A stretch of 64,000 bases of DNA from Xestospongia bergquistia (Eukaryota > Porifera > Demospongiae > Haplosclerida > Petrosiidae), in contig OZ014411.1 in NCBI GenBank assembly GCA_963965975.1, positions 2,589,001 through 2,653,000 of the forward strand. The letters run 5' to 3'. Below the pieces are notes generated by a model. It did not search any database and was not told the DNA's origin. It saw nothing but the letters and a program-made list of their open reading frames with translations. Of this stretch, positions 21,370-35,000 are shown one piece after another. A program made the translations under genes and the position numbers. How positions within the stretch are numbered: position 1 is the first letter of the stretch; each line of letters opens with the position of its first letter.

Positions 21370-24300
21370 ATGATTCCTCTTTTGTTGTCTCTTTTGTTGG
21401 TTGCTTTTCAAGGCGTGGGTAAGTTATTGCAAATGCATTAATATATATACTTCTACGAGTAATTGTTTGAAACGTTGTGCTAACACATATTACATTTATA
21501 GCTGCCTGCACAAATGGTCAAGTTCGACTATACGACGGAGCAGCTGTTGTAACAGATAATGGAACGCTTCGAATTTGCAAGAATGGTAATTGGCGGAATG
21601 TATGTGACTATAAATAGACTCAGGCACATTCAATTGTTGTGTGTAAACAGCTAGGATACAGTAATCCAAGTGAGCTCTACATATGTACAAGTACATATTA
21701 CCAGTGGCTTAGAAATATAAACATGAATTGTGCATATAGTAAATGTTAATGGATAACATACATTATATAGTTTCATTTAAGCACACAAGTAAATTATTTA
21801 TTTTATTATTCATATTTCTGAAATACCCTGTATCTTTATTGACTATACGCTTATTTGTGCTTCACTTAGGACCAATAACTTATGCTAACAATGGTCCTAC
21901 TGGTGATGGTTTTCCCAAATTTGGATACATGGCCAGACGTTTCTACAGTTGTGCAAACAAGATTAACATATACATTTGCCTGAACTTTAGAGGATATTAT
22001 TTGACATCTCCTATTTACTGCAATACAAGCAGAGACTCTCTGAGATTTAAGTGTAATGTTGATACAAGTAAGTTCTTTCTTTTTGCATAAACAAACAATA
22101 ACAACTTTAAAATGCATGCATTGCAGAAAAGAATTAATAAAAATTAATTATATTCTAACAAACAAAGAAACGAGGCAAAGTGGAATTTACAATACTCAAG
22201 CAGTGCATATACTATCATACATAGTGTGACAGATGTCCATTTACAACATGTTTTTATGACAACACATTGTTAATACCATCTAGGAAATAAGAGTGAGCTA
22301 AATAAAATAATTAACATGGACGGTCAACAATGGTATTAAAATGGACATGATGTATTATCAATTATACAATAGTAGTATGGACAACAATAAGTCACCAAAG
22401 TCATAATACTTACAGTATGGTTATAGTAGCATGTTTTGATTTCAGATAGACTTAACACTGTAAAAATTTAATTTTTACAGTGAACACAGATTCAATCTTA
22501 AAAAATCATGCGTATTACTCTATGTAATCAAACAATGTTCAGACTATCTCTAGTAAGTACTATTTACCATGCTTAAAAGAGTCAACTATCTTATTTTTAT
22601 TATTATAGGTGGTTGTACATACGGACAAATACGTCTTTATAACAGTACTATTAACACATCTGGAGATAGCGGAATGTTACAAATCTGTGATGCAACTGGC
22701 CATTGGACTGCTGTATGTGACTATAGCTGGGGATGTAATGAAGCAGTGGTTGCCTGTAAACAACTAGGATACAACTCTCCATGTGAGCTGTACAGGATGA
22801 TGTTAAATTAATAATACTTAGCACCAGTTTCTAAATTCCTAACTTATGATATATACACCTATATTTTCACTCCAGACCCCAAGTATACATATAATGGAGG
22901 ACCATGGACAGAATTTGGCTTTGGACCTTACCAATACTGCAGCAGATCCTCTTCATCTCTTTTCAGTTGTTTATCATATTCATCATATTACCGAACAAGC
23001 CTAAGTTATTGTAATCCAATACAAGATACTGTTATGCTCAACTGCAAAGGTAATATTAAATTTGATTGACCTCTATCATGTAGGAAGTCATGTTTATATA
23101 ATTAAGATGACCTATCATCGACAACTACATAGTAATTTGGAGTAGAATTCCATAACACTTTCTTTAATATGCCTTTGGACAAGCTTCATAACTTGTTTTC
23201 TTGCTCTTGTTTTAAATATCTTTTAATACTTAAAAACTTTGCACCTTTAAATTTGTTAAATATTATCAAATTAGTTAAGAATCATTATATGTCATTAAAT
23301 TATTATCCCTAAGATATCAAAACTGTCTTTATGAATTCTTTATCTTCTTATATATAGGTATTAACAACACATGTTTGATCAATTATGATGTTAGGCTTGT
23401 TGATGGAAATACAAAGAGTGAAGGTAGACTTGAAATCTGCTATAATGGACTATGGACCTCAATCTGCAGCAATACCATTTTGAACTCCAAATTTGCATCG
23501 ACAGTATGTAATCAACTTGGATATGTCACTAATAGTTGTAAGTAAAATGATACAACACAAAATACGCTGGTTGAACTCATATATTTATGGCCTTTCATTT
23601 AAAATTTCGTAAAAGTGGTTATTAAATGGTCTTTTATCTCTAGTTGCAACAATCATAACCGATGGACGCTATGGTACAGGAACAACTGACAACTTTCTCA
23701 ACTACTTTTATTGTAGATATGAGTATAACAACATCAGATACTGTTCTTTAAGATCTTCACCTCAATGCACTTTTTCTGCTTACAAATATAATCGCATTGG
23801 TTTGAAAGGTTATGGTAATATTAATGCTAAAACAACACTTATGTATACCTTATTTTGCTTATTTCTCAAAATACATCATGTAACTATATTTAAGATGCTA
23901 TCCAAAATGCTAAATAAAATTGCACTCAAAATATATAAATTTTTGATAAAGTTCTCATATTATTTGGCTGTTGTGTCCTACCATTTGTTTAGAACAAGAT
24001 GACTGCAATGAAGGTGATGTTCGTCTTGTTAATGGAACAGTTGAAAGAGAAGGTCGTCTTGAAGTATGTGCTAATGGTGTCTGGGGACAAATTTGTTCTT
24101 ATGGCTTTAGAAAATCAGCTGCATATGTTGCTTGCAAACAACTTGGCTATACTGATGCAAATGGTATATAATATAGTCGTATTAGCTCACTGACTGTAAC
24201 AATTTTTTTGTACATAATCGTTATATTGTTATGTCATTACAGGGGCTCTTATTGGATATCATGGAGAACGTCCAATCATATATAGCAACCTGGATTGCTT

Positions 24301-27300
24301 TGGACATGAAGTTGAACTGTCTAAGTGTTCCAAATATATTTATCCTAATTTTACTTGTTATTTCAAATCCATCATTGTTCTTCTGTGCCTTGACAGTAAG
24401 TATATATCACTGATGTGTCACTTAAATAAATAAATTTATTAGATGAGTTTCATACATAAATATGAGTCTGTATATTGATACTGCATATTAGGAAGTTGTT
24501 TAGTACATTTATTGAGATGCAAGGACTTACTTTAAACTCCATCAGATATAATGCTTATACACTTAATGTACTAGCATACATTAACTATCTAGTGTACACA
24601 TATATATATGGAATAAAATATAATCATGTTAATAATGGTGACTTGTATAGTGTTATAAGCCATTAGAACCATTAGTCTAGACAATTATCGTGAACTAATG
24701 CATTTATATAAGTAAGCCATTATGCATGGCTGTACACTGTACAGGTTTCCTATTCACCATTACGCAACAAATGAATGACATGAATCTATAATTTGAAATT
24801 GTATCATAAAATGATGCACCACTATTTGCAGTGTATGTAATAAAGAAGCCTTTGTTATAAATTGTAAAATATTTTGAAGCTGACATGTGCAATAATATGA
24901 AAGAAACTGATTGCATCACAAATTAAAAAAGCACAAAACTAATGTTCATAAGGTGGAATTAAATTTTTAAAATCTGAATACTTTTAAAGTTATGAGATAC
25001 AATTCTCTTGTTTTGTGTAATTTAATTGTATCCTTCTTCCACTTCAGTGAGGTTATATGGGATATTTAGTATAACTACAAAGGATAGACATAGTAACACA
25101 TCATAAAGGAACTACGTTCTATAATTACATCAGCATGATCCATGAATAGTACATGTTTACTAATTGGTATGTTCTAAAATACTCATTGCTTGCTATTTGA
25201 TTCCCTATGTGGCTTCTTTGTCATCAACCACATATACATGCACAGACAAAGATATCATATATGTGCATAAACCACTTAATCATTGCCTTTTAAGATGCTT
25301 ATTCTACACATTGTGTAGGCAACTTCTGTAGTAACTTTTACTTTGATGTATATGTCTTGTATGACAATATCTGCAATCTAAATATTTATCTTCATTTATT
25401 GTATATAGACTTCAACCTTAGGAGTTACTAGATGTTGACGATTCACTTTGAAGTATAATGTTGATTAAAGCAAGATAAATGTTTTTTGCACATTTATGTA
25501 ACATTCAATGTACAGTGTAAATGACACTTATAACTGAGTATAATTGACCATACTAGATATTAGAGTACCGTAATTAGAGACACTTGAAAGGAGTGGCTTA
25601 TTCTATGCCCAAACTTTTAAATCGTTATATGTTTACAACACTCTCTAAAAAAGAAGACATCTGATCCACTGTATACTCCATGCAACTATTGATGTACATA
25701 GAGTATCTTAACAAGGTAGATAATGTATGGATCATCATAATTCAGTAATGACAGACATAGCTACTATATAAATATTACTGTTTAAATAACAATGTTCTAT
25801 ACATGTTGCGAAAGTTTGTATATAGCATTAAAACCTTATGCTGAACCCAGAGGTGTGGCGATAACAGTTTGCACGGGGAATGCTTCTCAGAACCCACTTT
25901 CACAAATAAATGAAATAAATTTTCGTGGGTGTTACTACGTATAGTAAAATGGCAGCTGGCTACTGAGAAAGAAAAGGATCTGATTACCAAGACCACCTCG
26001 TAATTATTGAAAGAAGCTGTGTGTAGTAATAACTAAGAAACAGCTACTCACTGGTAAAAGAATATACTGACTTACTATTAAATTAATGCTATAGAGCCTG
26101 ATTAAATCAATAAGCTCCATAGCAATTTGTACTGCTTTTGAATCTTACTGAATTGAACTGGACTATACTGTTGCTATGAAAAAAATCATCACAGATATTA
26201 CTTATCAAAAATCGCAAGTTGTAATTATTGTCACACGAGGAAAAATCTATTTATATATTTATAACAAAGATATCTATCACATTCATGATTACTGAAGGAA
26301 ATGGTATAACTAATAACTAGGAAACAGCTCTCACTTGCAAAATTAATTAATGACTTAATACCAAATTACTGCCTAATACCTTGGCATATTACTAAGTACA
26401 GGTTTCATAGTTTCTCAATGTCAACTTTTAAAATCAATTCGAACATTACTGTACTCTCACGGCTATAAAATCATCAGCAAAAATATTTATTATAATAGTC
26501 ATTTCTAGCTTGGTGAGGTATGTCACATTAAATGTATGCCTTAATATTGGAGTCATGAAAGTTTTAATATATTATTAAAAAAATGAAATAATCTTCAAAA
26601 GAACATGGTTTGCCATGACATGTAACGAACCTGTTGTTTTGTGATCAAATCGGATAAGACAGAATGTGGTAATTAAGTATTGATGGAGTTTAATACTAAT
26701 ATTCTAGATCTTGGAGATTTAAAATAATGGTTTCAATGATAAGCTTAATTGATTAATGTAATAACAACTATTATCATAATTCCCATTTTCTAGCATGTAA
26801 AGAGGGAGCTGTTCGACTAGTTGGTGGAAGCCACAAATTTGAGGGAACAGTTGAAATCTGTCTTGACAGTATTTGGTCTGTAGTAGCACAACATGGTTGG
26901 GATGATGATGATGCTAGAGTTGTATGTAGACAAATAGGAGGATACAATTCTAGTGGTATGGTTCATACTATTTGCCAATAACCAAAATAAAATATTTTCT
27001 TACTAGCTGGTATGGCTGTATATAATTCATCATATGGACATCCTAAACGTGCCATTCGTTACACCAATGTATATTGCCATGGACATGAAGAGGAGTTGAA
27101 TGACTGTACTCATCATACATTAGAATTGGAAGCTGGACGGACATACAAAGCTGAAGTTGCTGGAGTGGATTGTGGAGGTATTTTGAGTGCATTTCTTTTA
27201 AATTAATTAAAAAATTTCTTAAATTTTGTAAGAGACTATACATTATATTTAAAGTACAATTCAATTGCTCAGTAGTTCACATTGCATATTATTACTTCTG

Positions 27301-27860
27301 TCAGCAATTTATTAGCTCTAATGTAGTATTACAATGGTATGACTTTTTTTCTTCTAGTGATAGTATCAAATACAATGTCTTCATCAATGTCTTCATCAGT
27401 GCCTGCATCAGTTTCTCCATCTCTGTCAGCATCAATACCAGTTTTTTCTCAACAAGCATCAATAGGAAATAGCAATGAAAGTAGATATCTTTTCATCAGT
27501 GGGCTCCTATTTGTTATAATAGCAATCGTCATTATGATTGTTGGGTAGGCCTCTTTAAAATAGTAGAAAATTAAAAGTAGAAGACATTTTGATATTGTTA
27601 GCTAATATTAAATTTTCAATTTTTTAAAATTATTATTAATAGTAACGTAATATTTTTTGTAATTTTTCAACAGAATTATCATCATGGGCCTCATTATTGC
27701 TAGAATCAAGAAGCTTTCCATATCTAATGCTGGACGTAACAGTGGACTTAGAATGAGTGGTCTTGAACAGAGCAATCCACTCTCCATTCAGTCTGAATAT
27801 GACGACATATCTTTCAAGAAAAGTTCTTTTCGTGAAAAAGATGAACAACTTCTCTTGTAA
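21370..27860 (+). pseudogene. SRCR-A: five-SRCR type I receptor gene with in-frame nonsense codon
   Basis: Exons: 21370..21418, 21502..21669, 21870..22067, 22609..22782, 22876..23049, 23358..23537, 23644..23814, 23993..24163, 24243..24395, 26794..26955, 27007..27177, 27358..27544, 27674..27860. They sum to 2145 nt in one frame: signal peptide MIPLLLSLLLVAFQGVG, five SRCR domains, Ser-rich stalk, TM, and a tail with SEYDDI and DEQLL. Codon 55 (21615..21617) is TAG where paralogs have TGG (conserved Trp). Exon 7 has lost two cysteines together (AYK and KGYG against ACR and KCYG in SRCR-B), and exon 9 lacks six codons. Splice sites, frame and tail are intact downstream, so loss is recent, or the stop is recoded or edited, or it is a haplotype variant. 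Intron 9 is 2.4 kb. Confidence 0.75.
24535..24870. repeat. Dispersed repeat in SRCR-A intron 9
   Basis: Similar to 35235..35560 (SRCR-B intron 9) and, more distantly, to 15590..15890 in the death-domain gene's large intron. Shared strings include CATTAGTCTAGACAA and CACTATTTGCAGTGTAT. Non-coding. Confidence 0.6.
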
Positions 27861-28374
27861 TATAATAAGTTATTTTGTAGTGTTTCGCTAAGTGCTGATT
27901 TTTATTATTGTTAGTTTTTTATGCTGCCACTTTTATTTTTAAGTCATTAGCAAAATTTTGTAGTTGCAATGAACAGTTTAAACATATAAAAATAAGCAAA
28001 TAGTATTAACTGTTATAATTGCATGCCACAACATCAAAGAAACCTATATATATTCAAATAAGCAACATTATTTGTTGTCATTCATGTATTTTGAGTGGTA
28101 ATGCATGACCATAGCAAGTCAGCATGCTCTGAAAGTTGTACAAATTAATTGTTTTATAAGAGGCCAGCTGTAGTACATATTTTTGACAACCGAGTTTACT
28201 AATGTTTTTGTGACAGATGATCCCTGTGGTTCAGAATCACACCCATCATTGTAATACTCATGCAATGATGTAGATCCTATTAAATAGATAACAATAAAGC
28301 AAGATGACTGTAGGCTGCAAAATATGTCTTGATCAAATCAACCTTAAAAGGATAGCACTGAAGAATGGATAAAT
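27861..28374. other. 3' flank of SRCR-A, no gene seen
   Basis: The first 250 bp or so match the flank after SRCR-B (38016 onward), consistent with a shared 3' UTR. Nothing else was recognised. Confidence 0.5.
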
Positions 28375-30412
28375 CATATTCTATTTTCAGAACACATTGT
28401 TCATATCATTTTTATTCATTTTTATTACATCAATAACAATTAGGAGATAAGGTAAAATTAACAGTTTGAGGAAGTATATGGTTTAAAACCCTCACATCAT
28501 AAGTATCTTTTAAAAGTGACCACATAGAACCATTTTGAGGAATACCTAATCAAACATCATGTTGTTTATGGTTCATAAATGATGAAAGGTTCACTTGTAA
28601 CAGGTTGATGATTTGCTCTATTATAACATCATGACACGTCTCAATAAAAATTTTGATCTGAATGTTATTATGTGTGATGGCGGGAAATCATTATTTGGGA
28701 AAGGATAGAAGGCATTGAAATGTGAAAGAATTGTAAGCCATATTGCAAGTGCATCCTGAAAATCATGTTTATGGATAGAGAGGACCAAGGATAAAGTTGT
28801 AAACAAGTTTGAAATATCCTATTCTTGTACAAATTTGATAGTTTTATAAATGGATTCAGAAAAGTTAGAGAATAAAGCCAGTGGTTTCAGAATATTAGAG
28901 ACAATGTGTGTTGTTCTAGTCAAAATTACAATTATGCCTTTTACTCTTCCAAAAAAATTGCAATTGTGCTTTTCTCTCTTCTAACATATATTTTGTGACA
29001 TTATAAATTCAACTGGTAGTATAGGGATCATTTTGAGGCAGAATATATTCAATGTCAGTCAGTTTAGTATATAGGATTTAATAAAACAAATCCTCCTAGT
29101 CTGATGTGAAGGAGGAAAAATTTCCTCTCTGATCTATTCAGAGCATCTCTCCCACTTATTGGAGATCATATAATATCCCCTAGAAGTTGTAAGTAATCAC
29201 AATATTTGGATTTATTCTAGCATGTAGTCTATTTCCTGCTGTGGCCATGAATTAACACAGCATAAGCACCTTGAGATCGAGTGTTAGCTATTACCATAAA
29301 TGTATTAGATCACTACTTCATTGTAGTTTTTCTCATAATTCTAATTTTTGTGAAAAGCATAGTACATGAAGGTGTACCTAAGTAAGGCTTACCCTCAATG
29401 TTATAATACATTGATACCACAATACATATCTTTGACAGAAGAACAGTGGTCCTTCTTTACTATAAGCCAGGTCTTTGTTGCATTGATGTTTTGAAGACCT
29501 TTTTCACCAAGGTCTTCACATAGTGTTACAAGCTGTACCTATCAGTTACACAATTGGCATACCAGACTGCCTGACAGACTGAGAGATACTATGAATAAGT
29601 GGAAGTATGGCAATGACATATACAGGCATTGCCAGAAGATTTGCCTAATGTGGTCCCTTCAAGGAGATGTGCCATATACAAAAAGTAATGCCGAATTTTA
29701 GTAAGAGGAGAACATAATAATCTCTCAAATCCGTCGAATCAAAAAATTAATACATTGCTAGAATTAACAGCTCCTTTCTTCTTTTCTGAATGAAACATGT
29801 CATTTATTGCATGAACTGCTGCTCTATGCCTGAGAATTGATCAGCACAGAGTACAACTGTACCTGCACCTATTTGAACATCTTCAATCTCTGATGCAATT
29901 ATTTGTCAATCAGCTGCTTCATACATCTATAGGATGACTTCATGTATGACGTCAGTATCAATGCTAATGAATAACATTCTGTAACTATTTAAGACCTTTT
30001 ATTTTCCTACATTTTTGTCCTACAGGAGTGTGGCCTCCATTTGAACTAGCTATGCATTAAAAGGTCTGGCAACAATCTTCCTGTAAAAGCATTTGTTGTG
30101 AGAATATGCATGGGCATTATTTCATCAATTGAAGAAGCGAAATGTGTTCAGTTTGTTTTTACATGACAATTTTTACAAGAATAGGAAAAGGGTGGTACTA
30201 GACTTTTTCTTTTTTGAGAGGAGAGGAGATTAGTTCCTCCTTATTCATCAACTACCTTAAGTCTGAATGAATCAGACTAAACATAACTATGTCATACATA
30301 ATGTTGTTGTCACAGGATGTTAGTTTAAAGACGCCTACATTATATTTCAGAATTTTAGTTTGATAATTTTAGTTTCCAAGCAAAAAGTCAACAGACCTAA
30401 CTATGATGAAAA
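28375..30412. repeat. Dispersed repeat family, copy 2 (about 2.0 kb)
   Basis: Second copy of the repeat at 16774..19140, with an extra segment near 29340-29700 not seen in copy 1 and the right end inverted. It separates SRCR-A from SRCR-B. No recognisable coding content. Confidence 0.65.
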
Positions 30413-30784
30413 TTTAAGCGAAACCCACTACAGAACGGAAGTTTAACATTCCAGACAACAAAGAAATACAGACCAAGTATTTCTCGACACCATTATGGTA
30501 ATCGTCGTTCCCATAGTCTTAGAGCAAGAACTAACCATCAGTCTCAGCGTATTTCAGATTTAGGATCTTTACCCAAACCTCACATTTGAGGAGTTATGAA
30601 GATTCCTGCACAATTAGCTCCCCCATCTTGACATGTGGCCTACACCTCGTCCTCCCTCTCATACATCTTTTTGTCCATTCAGGAGAGTTGGAGGTGGAAA
30701 TATTTTGTCTAAATAACATGTCCTAAGTATGACATAAAACTGCTTGTATGTTTCATAGTGTTTATTTATTATTTTCATAGTGTT
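30413..30784 (+). other. Possible retroelement remnant (coding tail plus LTR-like sequence)
   Basis: An Arg/Ser/Pro-rich stretch (RRSHSLRART) ends in a frame finishing RRVGGGNILSK plus stop at about 30715. Downstream, the duplicated block beginning at 30785 carries a TATATAAG box and AATAAAG about 80 bp later, like U3/R of an LTR. No reverse transcriptase is visible and LTR ends were not identified, so this is tentative. Confidence 0.25.
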
Positions 30785-31990
30785 TATTTATTAGCATATG
30801 ACTTAATGATATCCATCTGTTATTGTCATCTTATCATTAAATTTTGCTGAATGTAATTGCTGTGTCCTCATTATTTTGCTATATAAGTAGAGTTTCTTTG
30901 TTCACTTTCTCAGTGTATTACCTTTTGAGTTGTTCTTAAATAAAGTTTGTAATATTATTAGTAGTAGTAGTATGATAAAATCTAATTAACATTAATTAAC
31001 AGGTCAGTCTTTATAATAGGCAAAGGTAAGGTCTTAAGTGAACTAAACTAACAACTAATTAGTCAAACATATTGTAAGTACATTAACATAACATACAGAC
31101 AAAGTTTGTTGTAATACACCCGTTACATAGTTATACAGATTGTATGGTGCAAACTGAAAGTAAAATAATGCTGTTTTGATTACTAAAAACTAACCCTATG
31201 GATTTGATTGTTTATAAGTTGATAATGTTCATTTTAAAAAATCATTATCATGTTAAAGATTTATAAACAATTTGTATTGTGCATTCAATCTAACTATGTA
31301 TTAGTTACATTAATTAATCAATCAATCATTTTTACAGTGTTACACATGCTTACTAGTAGAAAACCAATTTCCAAAATGACAATTACTCAATCTTTGTATC
31401 AAAATGTCTAGCAAAATATGGTCATCAGCAATATGTAAAAATACACTTGAGTATTGAACGTATCTTATACAATTTGTTTAATAATAAAACTAAACTTATT
31501 ATTAAAAGAAAATGATTAGCAATAACAGTTATTTATTAACATTATGCCTAGAAAAAGCACAATAGCATTAACATAGTCTAAGATGTGCCTTCAAGCATGT
31601 GATTCCATCAACTGTAACTATTCAACAATTATATACCAGTTCATTAATTACTATCAATATATATGTCATTCTATGTTGATGTATGAGTTTTCAGTTTCTT
31701 TATAGGCACTGTAAAATTAAACACTTAATGCAAAAGGTCTAAATAACACTTGTTCTATTTCATTGTCTAACCTGCTTAACTTGTTACATATTGTATATAG
31801 AGTAAATTTGCGTTTAAAAATACAATCTTTCTCAAAATTTGCTTAATAGGTTAAATTTTGCTACTATATTTTACGTTCAACGAGTATGTTTTATTAATAG
31901 ATTCGTAAGTAGGCGTAAATAAGTCGAGTGTATCACGTGATATTTAATAACTAAAAAGTAATAATTCACAGGAAATTCAGTCGCCTATAT
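30785..31990. repeat. Upstream block of SRCR-B, partner of 20111-21330
   Basis: Near-identical to the SRCR-A upstream block up to about 31775, then noticeably diverged up to the E-box. The change is abrupt, as expected at a recombination or conversion boundary. Confidence 0.8.
31931..31940. promoter_or_regulatory. E-box TATCACGTGA upstream of SRCR-B
   Basis: Same ten bases as in the other copies, about 108 bp before the ATG at 32040. As in SRCR-A it continues into TATTTAATAACTAAAAA. Confidence 0.6.
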
Positions 31991-32039
31991 ATATTAATAT
32001 TTTATAGTTGGCTTGGCAGAGAGCTAGAGTTTAGCGGTC

Positions 32040-35000
32040 ATGATTCCTCTTTTGTTGTCTCTTTTGTTGGTTGCTTTTCAAGGCGTGGGTAAGTTATTGC
32101 AAATGCATTAATATATATACTTCTACGAGTAATTGTTTGAAAGATTGTGCTAACACAAATTACATTTATAGCTGCCTGCACGAATGGACAAATTCGACTA
32201 TACGACGGAGCAGCTGTTGTAACAGATAATGGAATGCTTCAAATTTGCAAGAATGGTAATTGGCGAGCTGTATGTGACTATAGATGGACTCAGGCACACT
32301 CAATTGTTGTGTGTAAACAGCTAGGATACAGTAATCCAAGTGAGCTCTGCAAGTACATATTACCAGTAGCTTAGAAGTATAAACATGAATTGTGCATATA
32401 GTAAATGTTAATATATATACATTATATAGTTACATTTAAACACACAAGTAAATTATATATTTTATCATTCATATTTCTGAAATATCCTATATCTTTATTG
32501 ACTATACTCTTATTTGTCTCCTTCACTTAGGACCAATAACGTATGCTAACAATGGTCCTACTGGTGATGGTTTTGCCACATTTGGATATATGGCCAGACG
32601 TTTCTACAGTTGTGTAAACAAGACTAACATATCCATTTGCCTGACCACCAGTGGATATTATTTGACATCTCGTTTTTACTGCAGTACAAGCAGAGACTCT
32701 CTGAAAATTCAGTGTAACGTTGATACAAGTGAGTTATTTCTTTTCACATAAACAAACAATAACAACTTTAAAATGCATGCATAGCAGAAAAGAATTAATA
32801 AAATTATTTTCGAATTCTAACAAACAAAGAATTAAATGAGGCAAAGTGGAATTTACAATATTCATGCAGTGCATATATTCTATCATGCATAGCGTGACAG
32901 CTGTTCATTTACAACATGCTATATGACAACATGTTGTCAATACCATCTAGGAAATAAGAGTGTGCATGAGTTTAATAAAATAATTAACATGGACAGTCAA
33001 CAATGATATTAAAATGGACATGATGTATTATCAATTATACAATAGTGGAATTAAGTCACCAAAGTCATAATACTTATAGTATGGTTATAGTAGCATGTTT
33101 TGATTTCAGATAGACTTAACACAGATTCAATCTTAAAAGAAGCATAATACTCTATGTAAAATATATAATTTAAAGACTATCTTTACCATGCTTAAAAGAG
33201 TCAACTATCTTATTTTTATTATTGTAGGTGGTTGTACATACAGGCAAATACGTCTTTATAACAGTACTACTAACACATCTGGAGATAGTGGAATGTTGCA
33301 AATCTGTGATGCAACTGGCCATTGGACTGCTGTATGTGACTATAGCTGGGGATGTAATGAAGCAGTGGTTGCCTGTAAACAACTAGGATACAACTCTCCA
33401 TGTGAGCTGTACAGAATGATGTTAAATTAATAATACTTAGCACCACGTTCTAAACTCCTAACATATGACATATACACCTATATTTCATTCCAGACCCCAA
33501 ATATACATATAATGGAGGACCATGGACAGAGTTTGGCTTTGGACCTTACCGATACTGCAGCAGATACTACTCATCTCTTTTCAGTTGTTCAGTATATTCA
33601 TCATATTACCGAACAAGCCTAAGTTATTGTAACCCAATACGAGATACTGTTATGCTCAACTGCATGACTAGGAAAGGTAATATTAAATTTGATTGACCTC
33701 TATCATGTAGGAAGTCATGTTTATATAATTAAGATGACCTATCATCGACAATAACATAGTAATTTGGAGTAGAATTACATAACAGTGTGGGTGTTGTCTT
33801 ATTAAGTATTTAACACTTTCTTTAATATAGCCTTTGGACATGCTTCACAACTTTTTTTCTTGCTCTTGTTTTAAATATCTTTTAATACCTAAAAAACTTT
33901 GAACCATTAAATTTATTATCAAATTAGTTAAGAATCATTACTTCTCAGTAAATTATTATCCTTAAGATATCCACACTTTCTTTATGAATTCTTTATCTTC
34001 TTATATATAGGTATTAACAACACATGTTCGATCAATTATGATGTTAGGCTTGTTGATGGAAATACAAAAAGCGAAGGTAGACTTGAAATCTGCTATAATG
34101 GACAATGGACCTCAATCTGCAGCAATACCTTTTTTATCTATTTGAACTCCAAATTCGCATCAACAGTATGTAATCAACTTGGATATGTCACTAATAGTTG
34201 TAAGTAAAATGATACGACAAATTGTGTTGGTTGAACTCATATATTTATGGCCTTTTATTAAAAATTTCATAAAAGTGGTTATTAAATGCTCTTCTATATC
34301 TAGTTGCAACATTCATAACTGATGGACGCTATGGTACAGGAACAACTGACAACTTTCTCAACTACTTTTATTGCAGATCTGAGTATAATAACATCAGATA
34401 CTGTTCTTTAAGATCTTCACCTCAATGCACTTCTTCCGCTTGCAGATATAATCGCATTGGTTTGAAATGTTATGGTAATATTAATGCTAGATCACCACCT
34501 ATATATACTTATTTTTGCTTATTTCTCAAAATACATAATGTAACCATATTTAAGATATTTAATTTAATGCTATCCAAAATGCATGCTAAATAAAATGCAT
34601 TCAATATATAGATTTTTGATAAAGATCTCATATTATTTGGCTGTTGTGTCCTACCATTTATTTAGAACAAGATGACTGCAATGAAGGTGATGTTCGTCTA
34701 GTTAATGGAACAATTGAAAGAGAAGGTCGTCTTGAAGTATGCGCTAATGGTGTCTGGGGACAAATCTGTTCTTCTGGCTTTAGAAAATCAGCTGCATATG
34801 TTGCTTGCAAACAACTTGGCTATACTGATGCAAATGGTATATAATATAGTTGTGTTAGCTCACTGCCCGTAACAATTCTTTTGTACATAATCACTATAAT
34901 GTTATGTCATTTACAGGGGCTCTTATTGATACAAGTGGAAAATATGGATATGGAGAAAGGCCAATCATATATAGCAACCTGGATTGCTTTGGACATGAGG

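Noticed and set aside
21496..22117. Short plus- and minus-strand frames around SRCR-A exons 2-3
   Set aside because: They are shadows or read-through of introns. The exon structure conserved among paralogs explains the region.
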